Below, one piece after another: positions 1-13,800 of a stretch of DNA of 64,000 bases. The position numbers and the translations under genes were made by a program. How positions within the stretch are numbered: position 1 is the stretch's first letter; each line of letters begins with the position of its first letter. This stretch comes from Agelaius tricolor (Eukaryota; Chordata; Aves; Passeriformes; Icteridae), in NCBI GenBank assembly GCA_023055355.1, contig JALJCS010000012.1, forward strand, positions 12,312,501 through 12,376,500, in the 5' to 3' direction. The notes beneath the pieces were generated by a model. That model was not told where the DNA came from. It saw nothing but the letters and a program-made list of their open reading frames with translations, and did not search any database.

Positions 1-451
1 TTTGAGTTGTATTTATCCTGAACATTGATATCACATAAACAGTATTTATATGGCCAAATTTGAACACTCCATTCCCCATATCTTAAAGGGGGTTAGGTCA
101 CACATGGATGTGAGGTTGTGATTATTATCTGTGAGGCTCCAGCAGTTCTCATATCAGCAAGCAACAGGTGGTGTCCTGAAGATCAGAGAGCATTTTCCCA
201 ATCTTTTCAGTAACCTTAATTATAAAGTTTGTGACCTCAGCCTAGGAAAACCAGCTACTAAAAAGCCACAAGGTATCTCAGGAGCTGACTTGGACTTTGA
301 TTTGCATATGATTATCAGAATATCAGGTATTTAACAGCTAAGAGAAGAAAAAAAAAACCCCAAGAACAGAGACTTAGAACATTTCTATGGCACATACAGT
401 TCTTATTTACTCTTCTGACTTTTGAAAAAGTAATTTATTTGAAATGGTTAC
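1..451 (-). other. SLC9A9: Start of SLC9A9 intron 5
   Basis: AT-rich sequence following the exon 5 donor. I see no exon, repeat family or motif that I can support here. Confidence 0.8.
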
Positions 452-567
452 CTGGATCTGTGGCAGACATCAGCGATCCAAAAAATAAACAGTCAGTGAA
501 GTGGAATTCCCATTGCTTTAACTGGCCAATGTGTACCATGGCCTTCACAAAGCCATACATTATCAAC
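452..567 (-). CDS. SLC9A9: SLC9A9 coding exon 5 (ATDP motif)
   Basis: 116 bases complete Gly178, encode residues 179-216 and leave one base of codon 217. The reading is [20 protein letters not shown], then [18 protein letters not shown]. The GSLMSATDP string is the conserved SLC9 core motif in the ion-translocation region. The acceptor is ATCCTTGCCCTGACAG|GTT and the donor GATCCAG|GTAACC (phase 1), so the next exon should open with TG and Thr (VT), as in human NHE9. Its long left intron and the remaining exons lie outside the window. Small differences from human (VHIG for IHAG, KQWE for KNGD) are in a variable loop. Confidence 0.95.
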
Positions 568-3500
568 CTGTCAGGGCAAGGATAAAACTGGTATTCAGAC
601 AGAGTATGTAATATTTATGTTTAATTTACATTATTAAAGAGGGTTGTATTCTCTTCAGCTTCTTTTCAATGAATGTATCACATGAATACTGAACATAAAC
701 TGGTATCATATAAAAATTCTATTTCCTGTTCAACTGTCAAATACTGTATTGAAATGTCAGAGACAATTCCAAATCAACGGTTTTCTGGGTAATTTTCATC
801 TCCTGTTAGCAGAGAACAATGGTTTGGGCTGTTTATTTTTCAAAAGGAAAGATAAGGTAAGCTTAAGAAGACATTATTAAGACAAATTTGTCTAATGTAG
901 AACATTTAAACAAAGGCAGTTCTCCTATCAGCTCTGTGGCTTGCTTTGTATTTCTAAATGAATTGTGTTATTCTATCAGCTTTTAAATGTTAGCAGCACT
1001 CAAAGTTCCACATAAGGTCTCTAAGTGGGCATATTTAACAACTCACAGTGACAGTGAGCCAGCAAAGTCATATTTCAAAATGCCCTGCTACAGCCTCACT
1101 AGTTTCACAGGAAATGTTATCTCTGGCTTATGTAACTAGACAGTGCTCTCTGAGATGTGCATTCCAATTAGAATCTTGAAATAATGTGGAAAAAAGAGAT
1201 TCACTTGTTGTTAGAACCTGTTGCAGATTTTTACAATATTATTCATGTTCAGTCTAGTTAATAATAAACCCCATTGCATTCAATGCCTGTTCCATATACA
1301 CACACATTGACAACTGTGCTCTTCTAACTTCAGGCTCTAAACCAATCATTTTAACAAGTTCCATGCATGCTCATCCTGAGCTCGGTTTTGCCCTCAGCTT
1401 TCCTCCTAAGGAGCTCCTGAATTCCCATGAGCACTGACCTGAGGGACAGCTAAAGTGCAATTAACAAACAGCCTGAGAGTTAATTACAAACGGCTTTCAG
1501 ACACTGCACCAAGCTCGCTGTGTTGCACCAGGAGAGAAGCAGAGAGGTCACCACAGCCCTCCCCAGTGGCCCTGAGTATTTGTGTAGATATTTACAGAAG
1601 TTCTCCAGCAAACAGCTCAGCAGCAATCACCCTACACCCTGCATGCAGCTCTGGCTCTCTTGATTGATGAGCTCACTTTCTTTCCCTTCCCAAAGAATAA
1701 TGACTCAAGACCTTGCAGTGAACTTCGTCTTCTTATCCCCAGAAAATTTTGTCAGCTCTAAGGAATGAGTCCTTCAAAACCTGACTGTGGTGCTGCTCTC
1801 CCAATTTTCAATTGTATCCAAAGCCACAGTAATGGAAGTGAGCACAGCCAGGTCTTTTAGAAATAATTGCCTAAACCTACTTGCAGGTTTGACCAGAGGT
1901 ACTCTTCTCCCTCATTTAAAAACATTTTAAAATATTAAATAAAAATAAGTTGTAACTATCTGGCAAATTTAGTACTGATAATTCTGCATATTGAAAAGAT
2001 GGATCCCAGTGGATACCTGAGCTCCCAATGGTAGTGATATTACACATCATCCAGTAGTGCCCAACACAGCTGTTCTTGCTGGAAACCCAAGAAGGAAAGC
2101 ACACCCTAAAGACAGCAGGACATTATTCCCAAGGAAATGTTCTGCACTGATGGTACTTCTGCTATTATAAAGTGGAATTGGAAAAAGATAGTCTTATTGA
2201 TTTTTAGAGCTGCTGTCACTTAATTTGATTAATTTAGTATATTTTTAACAAGTTTATACCAAATTTCAGTAAATCAGATTGCTTTATTAATCAAAAATCC
2301 ATTTAATATATGTTGAAAAAGTATGAAATGTCTTTTAGTAAGTTGTAAATAAATCAAATCATCAGTGACTCTGAATTTCCTGTGGAATGTTCCTGTCCCA
2401 TGGGAACATGCTCCCACCCAGTGCTCACTGCTGACACAGAACAGGCAATTGACACCAATGGAGTCAACATAAAAAGCTCTGAATCTGTTGAGTAGGATAG
2501 TACTTCTATTTCCAATTCCTGTCTGTGAAATCATCTTTTTTACTAATGAAGAAGGCTAAATTTTATTTTTCATTGTTTTAGAATTTCAGAACTGAGATCT
2601 TCAGGGCAGTGTAAAGGAAACAGAACTTCAGTGGCAAATCAGTGTAACTCTGATTTTCAATATGGCTTTGAAAATCTTAATTTTAAAATAATACTGCAAA
2701 ATAATTTTATTTTATACACTTTTTGAAAACATTTTTTTAAAAATCTGTATTGCAAATACCTTGGTAAAATTCTTGCCTCTTAAAATGTAAGATCTTTATA
2801 TCTGTGTTCTAAATGATCCTTATCTGATAATTTTATAGAGTAAGAGCTACTTTCTGTATAATCCTGGATTTTGCATTTATACTGTGAACTGTGCATCATT
2901 TAGAGCACTGTGTTTACCCCAGGACATAGTGTCCCTTCATTCTCCCCAAATGAACCAGTGAGGAGGATTCTGTGGAACAAAAATAATGAGGCACAGAGCT
3001 GGGCAAGGACTTAGGAGAGGAGATTTCTGTTGAAAATCTGAGTCCTCAGAGCTGCTGCCTCAGGTCCCTGCTGCACTTTGATCCACAAAGCCTCTCAATT
3101 CCCAGGAGGTTTTGGGGGGTTTGTCCAGCACTGTGTGTGTCCAGCACGTCCTGCTTGTCCAGGGATCCTCTGGGATTCACACACTGATGAATGGCCTGGC
3201 TGCCAGTGAGAACTGCAGGGACATCCTGACTCTCACAAAGCCCAGAGCTGCAGGAACAAGAGGTGGCTCCACTTTGCAGTGCCTTTCATTCTACTCTGAC
3301 TGAGCAGGACATGTGAGCCTCAGAGCCAAACCTTGCTTCACCCCATTGTCCTTTATTTTTCCTACACTCGGATGCCAAACAGGGTCCCAGCTCCTACAAG
3401 CTGCTCCACCTTGCTCATAATGAGGCATTATTCATTAAATTAGGCAGCTGGAATGTGCATGGATGTGACAGTGGGATGTGGTACCAGGCACCATGGGTCC

Positions 3501-4778
3501 TATCCTGGGTGAAGGAATTCTGACCTTAAGCCTACGCTTTGAAGTCAGATTCTTTTCCCTCTGTCCCTCTAGCTTTGCATGTCTCAAATTCTGCTAGGTG
3601 ACAAAGCCAAACAATGCAATTTTTTTTTTGCATCTAGGTATACATGTCTGTTCTAGAAGCTACATAGACTCAGTGCAGAATAGGGAGTTGATTTGGAATT
3701 GTCCTACCTCCTTATAACTTCTTTTTGTCATGAATAAATCTTCAAATTCAGCAATGTATTTTTGTGATCAGAAATTAGATGATCAGAAACATTATACTTT
3801 AGAAACAAACTGCAGCTAAATTGATCAATAATTAAAAGTTGCTGAAAACTTCTCAGTTGGACTTAGTGATGGTTTGGTTCTTCAGAAAATGTTTGTGAAT
3901 AACTGATTTGTCAAAGACTTGGAACTGTCATAAAGTAAGAAAACAGAAGAATAAAATGCAGATTAGCTTTGCTGCAGGGGCTCTGACATTTTTAACACCC
4001 AAACATATTTTTAAAGTCTGGGGAGGAGCCCATCAAGTTAGAGCAAGTATTTTACCACTTCAGCAGGAAAAGAGAAAAACAGTAATGTAATGTAATGAAA
4101 CACATGAGAATTCAGAATTTTCCAGATTACACAAGTCTGGCACTCACAAAGTGCCTCATCACTAAAAAATGCTACATAGAATGCTGTCATTACACAGTAG
4201 AGGAGACACCATATAAATATTTGACTTGCTGAAGTAAGAATCTTCTGGGAAACTGAACTTTAACCACCACAATTTCCAGTATGAACCAGCAAGTAAACCA
4301 CACAAACGACACAAAATCTCAGCCCAACAACACAGCCCCCCCCCTTTAAACTGACAAAACTAACAAAAATAGAAGTAAATAACAGACACTGAAGAACCAG
4401 AACAAAAACTCTTCAAGGCTTTAATTATTCTGAGCATTGGGCTGTCCTTAGATTTTTGAAGCCAGACTGAATTTTGGAGCTTGTTGGTGTAAAGAAGTGG
4501 GAGTGAAGAGTCTCCATTTGTGCAGGGTCCATTTTTTTACTAGCACAGTTCTGCTATGGTGAGGAAAGAGTTTGGAAAGCACACTGGCTGTCTGTGTACT
4601 GCTGGAAGATAAAGCTGCTCTCCAGGAAGGCTTCTCTGGGACAACCCTGGTCTAGCTGCAGTTTACATGTAGAGGGGAAAAAAGAGAGCTATCTCCAAAG
4701 GCATTTAAAGAGTAATTACTACACACAAAACTTTCTAAGTGCTCAGGAAGAGCTTTAGATGCAGCTCAACAGAAGCTG

Positions 4779-4826
<48 letters not shown>

Positions 4827-7800
4827 AAGTGTTTCCTTTAGTAGCATCTGTTTTAAGGGATCTGAAAAGAGAGAGCAAAATTGCTTTGGGGGTTTTTGGG
4901 AAGCTCTTGTCAGAAAGCTCTCAACAGCAAAACCTCTCTTCAGCAAACTGCCAGTGGAAGGGAGATAATTGGTAGTTTTGGAGCAGAGGAAGTGGGGTCT
5001 GTCTGATGCAGAATGGGGAGGCTGCAGGAAAGATGCAAAGGATAGAAGCATGGCAAGCAGTCACAAACAGGATCAGAGCACACTGGGATGGGAAAAGGTA
5101 CCAGAGTCTTCAAGACAGGGAGGCTGAAAGCCGGGCAAGAGTTTTGGTCCTCTGGGTGTGAGCAAGGCAGTGAGCACAGCACACCCAACAGGCAGGCAGG
5201 CAGCAGGGGCTGTGCTGTTCCCAAGGCAGCTGGGGAAACCAGCCCGGGAGCAGCGCCCCTGGCATGTGAGACTGCAGGGGTGTCCAAAAGAACTGCTGAG
5301 AGCAGCTATGAACAGTGCTCAAAGGGGACAGGATGACAATGCATAAGGTACCTTAGGTACATGTGAGGTGAGACAGATGCAAATTGAAAAAAATCCTTTA
5401 AATCCCTTGTGGTAAAAATATGCCTCACTGGTGTAGTCAGGCAAGAAATCTGTGCTGAGCTTTGCCTCCTAAAAATCCCAGCCACACCTTCAGCTTGCAG
5501 GACCTGGCATCACAGCACCTATCCCTCTGCAATAGAGCAAACTGAAAAAATAATGGCAATAAATACATATGGGCAGGTTAGTTTATAGGCCACTGCTTCT
5601 TTGAAAACTAACTGCATCCTCTCATGCAAACTAAAATGGGGAAACCTACCAGTTCTAAAAGAATCTACTCCTAAGTTAAAGCTCTAGGGGACATAAATAG
5701 AATGTAACAGAACCTGCTAAGTGAAGATATACAGCACACATACATGCCCTGTATCCTCAATACTGATAGCCCCATCTGCCTGATGATTTTATCAGCAGTT
5801 GTATTTTCTTCAGCTTTGTTATTCATTGCATTATCACTGCTGAATCTCACTGTGGGTCTTTATTGTGTTAAATGTTTTAAAAACACAATTCCAGATTTAA
5901 AATGTTTGTGCAGTTATGCTGTGTAGCATGGAAGAGACTTGTAATTTACATCTTTCTTGCCAAATATGTTTTCTAGCCTGCAGAGAATTTTTTATCTCAT
6001 AGTCTAACTCCCTAAAGAATCTTGCCTTATCTAGACATGATTATCTTGTAGCTTGAAGCCAGTTGAACATAGCTACAGATTGTAATCATGCAAGTAAAAG
6101 ATGAAAAAATATTTCTTCCTTTACATTTCTTCTTTTTCACAAGGAGTGGTGATATCAATAAACCAACAATAGGAAAAGGGGATGATTTTATTTTCCTTTG
6201 TATCTGAAGTAACATAGTGATTGACTGATACCACAGTAGAAATAAAAAGTAATTTTTCAGAATTTAAAATATATGCTGAAAAACAGAAATAATAGAGATG
6301 AAAATTAAAAGCCTGTTTCTTTATTTTGCTCTTTCTGTTTCTAACATACCAATATATTTCTATGACTTTTTCCATACAACAGAATTCTTCACATCAAATG
6401 CTCTGGCTGCAGTGATCTGTTATTTTGAATTGTTCTATGTGCTACTACTTCCTTCTTTTAGTTCTCTTTTAAATCAGATTTGTCACTAGAAAGGGTAGTA
6501 TCATGGGCTTTTCTCCAAAAAATCCTTTTCTCACTAATCAAAGCAGGAGAAAACCTCACTGAAGTGTGTCAGGTAACAATAAAGCAATAGTAACATTACC
6601 TAAAGTTATTCTGTGTAAATCACACAAGAAGAAAACCCCTCTGGCTATAGAAATAACAGAGATCAGAAAAGAGCCTGACTTTACAAATCACTGCATCCCA
6701 GTTACCGGGGCACAGTCCTGTCCAACAGCTGAGCATTAGAACTGCAGAGCTGCAGCTCTCACAGAGCTTCAGCACCAGCAGCTCTGACACAGCTCCAGGG
6801 AGCCCTGCTGTGCTCAGGGAACCTTGGCTTGGCTTTTCCCAGTGGGCACTGCCAAAGATCTATCACAGAGACTCTGGAAGCAGTCACAGATCATCTTCTG
6901 TGTGCTTCTTACCTCAGAAGTTGGGATGGGAAGGCTAAATGGAGAGAAACACACTTTACACCTCAGAGATAGGGAAAGAAAGGCTTTGTTCCAGCAACCT
7001 TGGGTCCACAGGGAGCTCCTCAGACAGTCCTGTGCTACCAGAGCTTTGGGAAAGTGAGGCTGTTCAGAGTTACTCAACCAAGCAAACAGGTATTGAATAT
7101 AAATAAAAAAATCCAGCCCAGGTTTCTATATCAGTCAATTTGGGGGCCAGTGGTAATAGAAAAAGTGAAGAGATCTGAAAGAGGCTTCAAAGTGGCGGGG
7201 CTGTCATGCCCTGTTGTTTCAGTTAAGGGATGACCACCCATATTTGTGTTCAAGGCTTTAGGACTGGCTTGAACAAGATTATGCAGAAGGCCTGAGTGCT
7301 CAGAAAGTCTCAATGTCTGAGCCTTTGCTTAACTAAAAATATCTTCCTATGGATTTGTCCTCATGAAAGTAAAGAATAGCTACATGTCAGTGAATTTTAT
7401 TTTGGTTAGTCTTCTGTAGTACATTCAACCATGGGTTGAATTATTGAAATATAGAGATGCTTTCCTTTAAAATGGAAAAAACCATTTTGCTCAGGTTCAA
7501 AATTTCAAGATATAATTGTAGATTTTGCTCATAAATGCTAACAGTGTAGCAAAAGTAAGGAGTGAAAAAAAGGGGATAAGGCATGTAGGGGGATAGACTA
7601 TAAGAAAATAAAGATAGTGTAGAGAGTAATCTTACCCCTAAGGAGTTGCAGCTGGGCCAATTATCAAAGATTAGGAACAGGCCTGACTTTACCAGGCCAC
7701 AGCTGTAACCAATGAGAAGAAGATGCCATAACAGAGTGGGGTGGCTGGGTGAGAAGGGAACTGGAGTCAGTGGCTGCTTTGGGAAGAAGAAAGAGTCAGT

Positions 7801-10800
7801 GCTCTGAGGAGCTGCCCACGATATGAAACCTTTGTCATAGGGAGACAGCAGTATGGAACCCCTGCAATAAGATGACAATAAGGCATGAACACACATGAGA
7901 TGAAAGTTAGTTGAGGTCACCAATCTTCACTGGAAACTGTCAGTAAGTGGTATTTCATGGTTTGGTTTTTTGTTAAAATTTCTTATCTCTTTTTTCAGCT
8001 GACTTTCAAATAGCCCTTACTGTATTAGAGGTTTACAACAGTGTGCACCACAGACATACAAACCAATTCACCACCACTCACGACTGCGCGCTATAATTTA
8101 ATGTATTTTTAGTACTTCCCTAATGAATGTAACACAGCTTCAGGATCCTGTGTTCCTGAGCTCCACTTAAATTAGAGCCATTATGCATTATATGCATAAC
8201 AAGCTGAACCTCTGCAATGAAAAACCTGCACTTGATCTCAGAGTGCTGAGTAAAATGTAATAATTACTTGGGTAAATGAGCCATGAAACACTGTCAACTG
8301 TACTGTGTCCCAATCATAGTGCCACTTAATATTTTATTGCACTACACAAATTTAAACATTACCTGAAGATTTACTTTACTCAGTGTTATAAATTGAGAGA
8401 ACCTTTGAAAAGGGGATGAATTACTGACAGTCTTACGTATATACTTTGAGACAGATATCCTCATGACAGTAAAAATTAAATCTATAAAAAGAAGACATAA
8501 GATCATCCAGATACAATTAATGTAAATTATTTAAAACAATTCCTAATTCACTGTTTTACAGAAGGTGGTGGCATTCTAAAAAGATATTAGTCACACGAAG
8601 AAACTTTCATTAGGAAAAAAGAAGGACTGAAAATGCCTAGTTTACAGAGAGAAAAAAAGGCACTTTTAGATTGTATTATCTACAGGAGTTAAATATAATT
8701 AAATGTCTAACTCGGAGTTCTCAGATCACACAACTGTTGTCACATCCTGAGCTACCACACAGAGTCACTCAGGGCTGGGTAAATTGGGTTCACTGGTTAA
8801 TTGGCTCATTCAGTCAGCCAGCAATAAATTCACTTCACCAATCACATACTCCAACGATTACCATCATTCTAGCAATCAGAACATGCAAGGTTTTTCTTTG
8901 CCTACAAGAAGTCAACCTTCTGAAGAATTTTGTCTGGTCTAAATATTTAGGGGTTTTGTAAGTTCAAGAAAACCTGCTGCAGCTCATAAAATTGCCTCCA
9001 ATATGAGAAGTTTCTCTCTAGTTCTCAGCTGAGTGGGTGCTTTGTATGCTGAAATGTTAAGACCCCTAATCCCATCCCATTATCAATATAAATGTCTGAC
9101 TTTAATATTAAAGAATCTGCTAAATCCATGGCTTTAACCACATCTGATAGCACTAAGTGTCCCAGATTAGCTGTGGACCCAGAACAAAACTTTGTATCTC
9201 TTTTCTTCACCTTTGAAGCTTCAAATGTGCCAACATTTAATATCACTGTGTATCACCTTATTATTATACAGACAGAGGGATATATGAGGGTAATTTTGTC
9301 TTTTCAACCTCAGGAATATTGTATGTGTGAAGAAAACTCTATGAGCTTTCTTCAGAACATCACATGACAGAAAAATCCTACTTTCAGAAATAGTTTTCAG
9401 GACGGTCAAGAATGATAATATAAAGACCTGTCTATGGAAAGTCCTCAAACCTTTCAGATCTGAGTGATTAAAGGAAAAAAACCAAGTCTGATCCAGCAGA
9501 AATTCACAAGAAAACTATTTTGAGTCAAGAGAGTGAGAGCCAATAATGTTTTGAACTTCCTCTCCAAGTATATAAACATTGCTGCATCCTAACCTGCTAT
9601 CAATCTATGTTAAAGGCAGAGTCATGCTTCTGGTTATTATTCATGCTGAACTAATTAATGAGTAATTCAGCTATTCTCTAAATTTCAGAATGAACTCCTC
9701 CAAAGATTCTGGAACAGCAACACTTTTGCCCCACATTTGAAACTACAGTGTAAGTATTGAATTTTACACGTAAAACAAGAAAATATTTTAATTTAATATT
9801 TCATATCAAAATACATAAACCCCATGATCTCATTTGCAAGGAACTTCTACAATAGGTTTTCACTGCAGCACCTGATGTTTCCTTTAAATTAGCTTGTATT
9901 ATCATTAAAAGGTAATTAGGATCAGTTTGTGATTTCAGAATAATGTAAATTGGATTAGAGAACAGCCTGCTGTAAAATAGGGCATGAAATGAACTATAAA
10001 GAAAAATGTTTGAAACAGTTTTAGCATTTTTATTGGATTAGCTCAGTCAAATAGTAGTACAAGTAGCTCAAGAACAAAGAAAAGAGGAATTCATACCTGC
10101 ATTATAAATGAAGATTGCCAGGTACCCTTGACAGGCATTTAAGTTAGTGCAGTTTTCAAATGTAAAATTTATTGTTTGATTAAAAAGTTAAATGTATTTA
10201 GGACAGAAAGGGATATTGCCAAGGCTTGAGAGTTTCCAGGTGCCTACCTGGGCTTGGTTCTGTCTCCCTTAGAAACAAGGGACACTGTGGAATATTAACC
10301 AACTTTAAAACACTGAAGTTCTACATTTCTAAATTAGGGTGTGGTTACATCTTGGGATTTGGATCTTGTGCCTTAGTAATTGAAATCTAAAATTGAGACC
10401 TCTGAAAGTGTGAGAATTTCTGTAACTGTATAGAAAGGAAAAGAAACACATCCAACTTTTAACAAACATTTCAAGTTTGGGTTTATTTTTAAACAGAATC
10501 CTTGCTCTGATGAACAAAGATGGAGGTGAATGATAAAATTTCTTGTACCCAGGCTACCTCCTGTTTCTAGGGATGTAAGACTATTGATGTGCAATGATGG
10601 TCATTGCTCAAGTGAAAACAGGTTTTTTTGGTTGGGAAAGAAAAATTAACTGATGGGCAGGCTTGCAGGTAGGCCTAAAGTGACATGAAACTACTGTGAT
10701 GAACTTTCAGGAACAGAAACCTTCCAAGCCAATAAATAACTTCTCAGGGTGGAAGTATTTGTGGTGATATGATTCAGAATGAATCAGCAGCACATTTACC

Positions 10801-13800
10801 CGTGGCAAGCAGGTTTTCTCCTGCTTATACAGTTATCTTTAACTGGTGTGCCAGATAGAAATGGTTTTTAATACAGTAACTGTGGCAGCAGGGTCCCCAG
10901 GAAGCCTTATTGTGCTACTGTATTTTTATTTTAAACACTCTTACTAATAGGTTTGTGGCTTCTGAGGCTGTAATAATGAGTTTGACAAATATCAGTGGCC
11001 TACAGAGGAGTCTGCTTCTTGTGGGAGCTGCCTCTTCCCCACCACGCTGTGCTCCTGGATCACATGGATTCAGTGCCAGTAGAACACAAATATTTCAGTC
11101 AGCTCCTTCACACAACGGTGTTGGTTTTTCTCCATAGCACACAGCCATGTCTTCATTATAGTTTTGTTGTTTTTATATCAAAGTGCATCAAATATGTATC
11201 TGTTATTTAATTATGGCTAATTATGATAATGAGAATGATGTGTGGAAGATGTGACATTTTCATCTGATGCCTCAAAATGTGTATGGTAAAGACCTGGGCA
11301 GCTCTGGGAATGGGGGAAGAGTGAATTTGGGTAACAACAAGGAAGTAAGACAAGTTACATTTCTAAGTTCCCTGTCCATTCTAGTGCCTGCTCCTCAGGC
11401 AGCCTCAGGGTTTACACCAGTGACTGGCCTAAAAGGTCCCCAGAAATCTCTGCCACATTGGTTACTTCAGCCTCAAGAGGTGCAGTGGATTCATGGTAAA
11501 TCCCTTGGGGCAAAGACTCATCATAATGAAACACGTGGAATGTCAGGCATTGCTGTTTGTGGGGAGTGTGAGGGGTGGGATGAGAGAAGTCATTCCCTAA
11601 TCCTCTGCTTTTAGGTGTGTTGTGAGCAACTTGACAAGCTCAAGGTAGTGAATGAAAATGCCAATGAAAACATCCTGTCCCCACTACCAAGAAGGTTCTA
11701 GATATTCAGAGTGCAAGGTGCTTTCTGTCAGACCTGGCCATACCAGGGGGATCCTCACAGGCTTTAAGCACATAAAAAGCCCTTTGTAGAATTCTTTTTT
11801 CCCTTCTTTTACTATAGCTGACACTGCACAAAGCCCACCCACACAGCAGTAAGTGTATGCTCTGTGGCTCTATCCTGTATCCATGCTCCTCACTGACAGC
11901 AGCCAAGGACAGACCCCATTTAAGCTTAGGAATTGCCAAAACATTTGGTTAGTTATTGCTAGCAGAAGGCAGTAGGTGGAAGTTATTTCTTATTGCTTCT
12001 GAGATTTAGGATATAAACCTATAGGATTCTGTAGGATATATGATTGAACCTCTAGCATAAATCTACAGATGTGTCAAGATCTACTTCACTCCCTGTCCAG
12101 GTTTTCATTTCCTTTCCCCTGAAGGCAGAAAAACCTTCTAAATAAATATATTTTAGTTTTCTAGCACTGGGATGTGACAAGGAGACTTACACAGGCACAA
12201 GCTGGATGTACAAAAGAAAGTTTTTACCACAGCATTCCTCACCAGTTTGTGGCAGTAACATTGTAGGACAGATTGATTTGGTGCATCTCATGGAGGTCCC
12301 TTCTCTAACTAAGGAATGGCCATGCCCAGTTACAGGACACCTGTTCCCATTACAGGATCTGTCATGATTGTTGTGTCTCATTTAACAACCAAAGTTTCCC
12401 ATTCCACAGGATGAGGTTTGATAATCCTTAAAATCCCAAGCTACTGCTGTAGCTTTTAGTGGAAATGATTAAATGGAAAATTGCCTTAAATGCTTCCTGG
12501 GTGAGGCAAAAGAATGATAATTAAATTCATTAAATGGAAATGCAGTTGTGATGCACTGGCTGCTTTCTCATGGAAAAATTTACTTTGTAAATACATGTAA
12601 AATGGATTGTTTTGATGAGAAAAGGTAGAGATATTTGTTTAAATGATTTCGACTTTGGAACAGGGCTAAGAGTGACAGTGGATTACAGGAGATAAAATTC
12701 TTAAATATGTATGTAAAACCATCATGGGACAAATGATTTTTGTCTGAGCGATGTACATTACATATCAAATTAAATAGAAGTGTAAATAAGACAAATGTAT
12801 GGGATTTGGCCAGATTACAACACTTCTGTGCTGGGTGATTGAAACCAAGCAGCTATATCTGTCCTGAGAACTGCATACTAAGCTTAAACTGTCCTTAAAT
12901 TTCCAGGGTCTGTGAAGGCAGAACAAAACTACTGATTAGTAAAAAAGCAGGTGCAACTCATTGGGATTCAGGGTAAATCTACAAATATGTGTCACACTGT
13001 GCAGCATCAGGATGTAGCAGTGGCTTGATAGTGCTTATCACTCTGATAAAGCATGCAGAACAGGGAATGAGAAACAGCCTACAGTCAAAAACTGCTGGGC
13101 AAGTCTGGGGGAGGAAAATGCAATGTGATTATTAAGGCTAAGGCTAGCATGGATGCTGGGGTAAATATTACTATTCCTGCAAAGGTGTGTAAGGGGATCT
13201 TTCCACAGCCATTATTTAGGGTTTTGTAGTTCTAGAAATACAAACACCTTTGCATGTTCCACTGGGCAGGATTCTGTTAGAGGTCCAGCTGCTGAAGCAC
13301 TGACAGACACCGCTGTATTGTGTCCTACCCACCAGCACTGCCTTCAAACATTCTCCCCCAGCCCTCTGGTGATGTGGGCCAGGGCATGGGTGAAGTGGCT
13401 TTGCAGTAATGCACTGCAATCAGACATAGATTGGACAAGAGGCTGGAAAATATTTTTCCAGCAATAGGACTGATTAGGCATTCACAGCTAGAGCTGAAGC
13501 ACTGTAGAAATGCAAATAGATTTGTTCTCTATAATGGCAGCAATTACTGCTTTGCTTCATCCTATAGCTGGATCAAAGCAGAGAGAAAAGGACTGACATT
13601 TTTGCACCCTAGAATTGCTCCTTCATTCTTCCCATGCTCCCAGGGCTTTAGGTATGCTGGACAAAGCAGCCAAGAATGAACTGCAAAGTAGCCTTTTAGA
13701 GGTGGAATAATGAGCTCTACAGTCTAATAGCTCTTTTACTGCTCTAATTTCTATGCCTCCATGATCTACTCCTTCATTTCATCACTTCAGAGATCAGAGA

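Noticed and set aside
4739..5051. ORFs with poly-Phe or poly-Lys
   Set aside because: They are translations of the 45-base T run.
5240..5265. CTCF-like site (AGCGCCCCTGGCAT)
   Set aside because: Only the G-rich half resembles the motif; the CCASYAG half is missing.
6770..6790. REST/RE1-like site (TTCAGCACC)
   Set aside because: A single half-site without the GGACAG half.
7441..7923. 160-codon minus-strand ORF
   Set aside because: Phe/Ser/Leu-rich low-information reading with no recognisable domain and no splice context.
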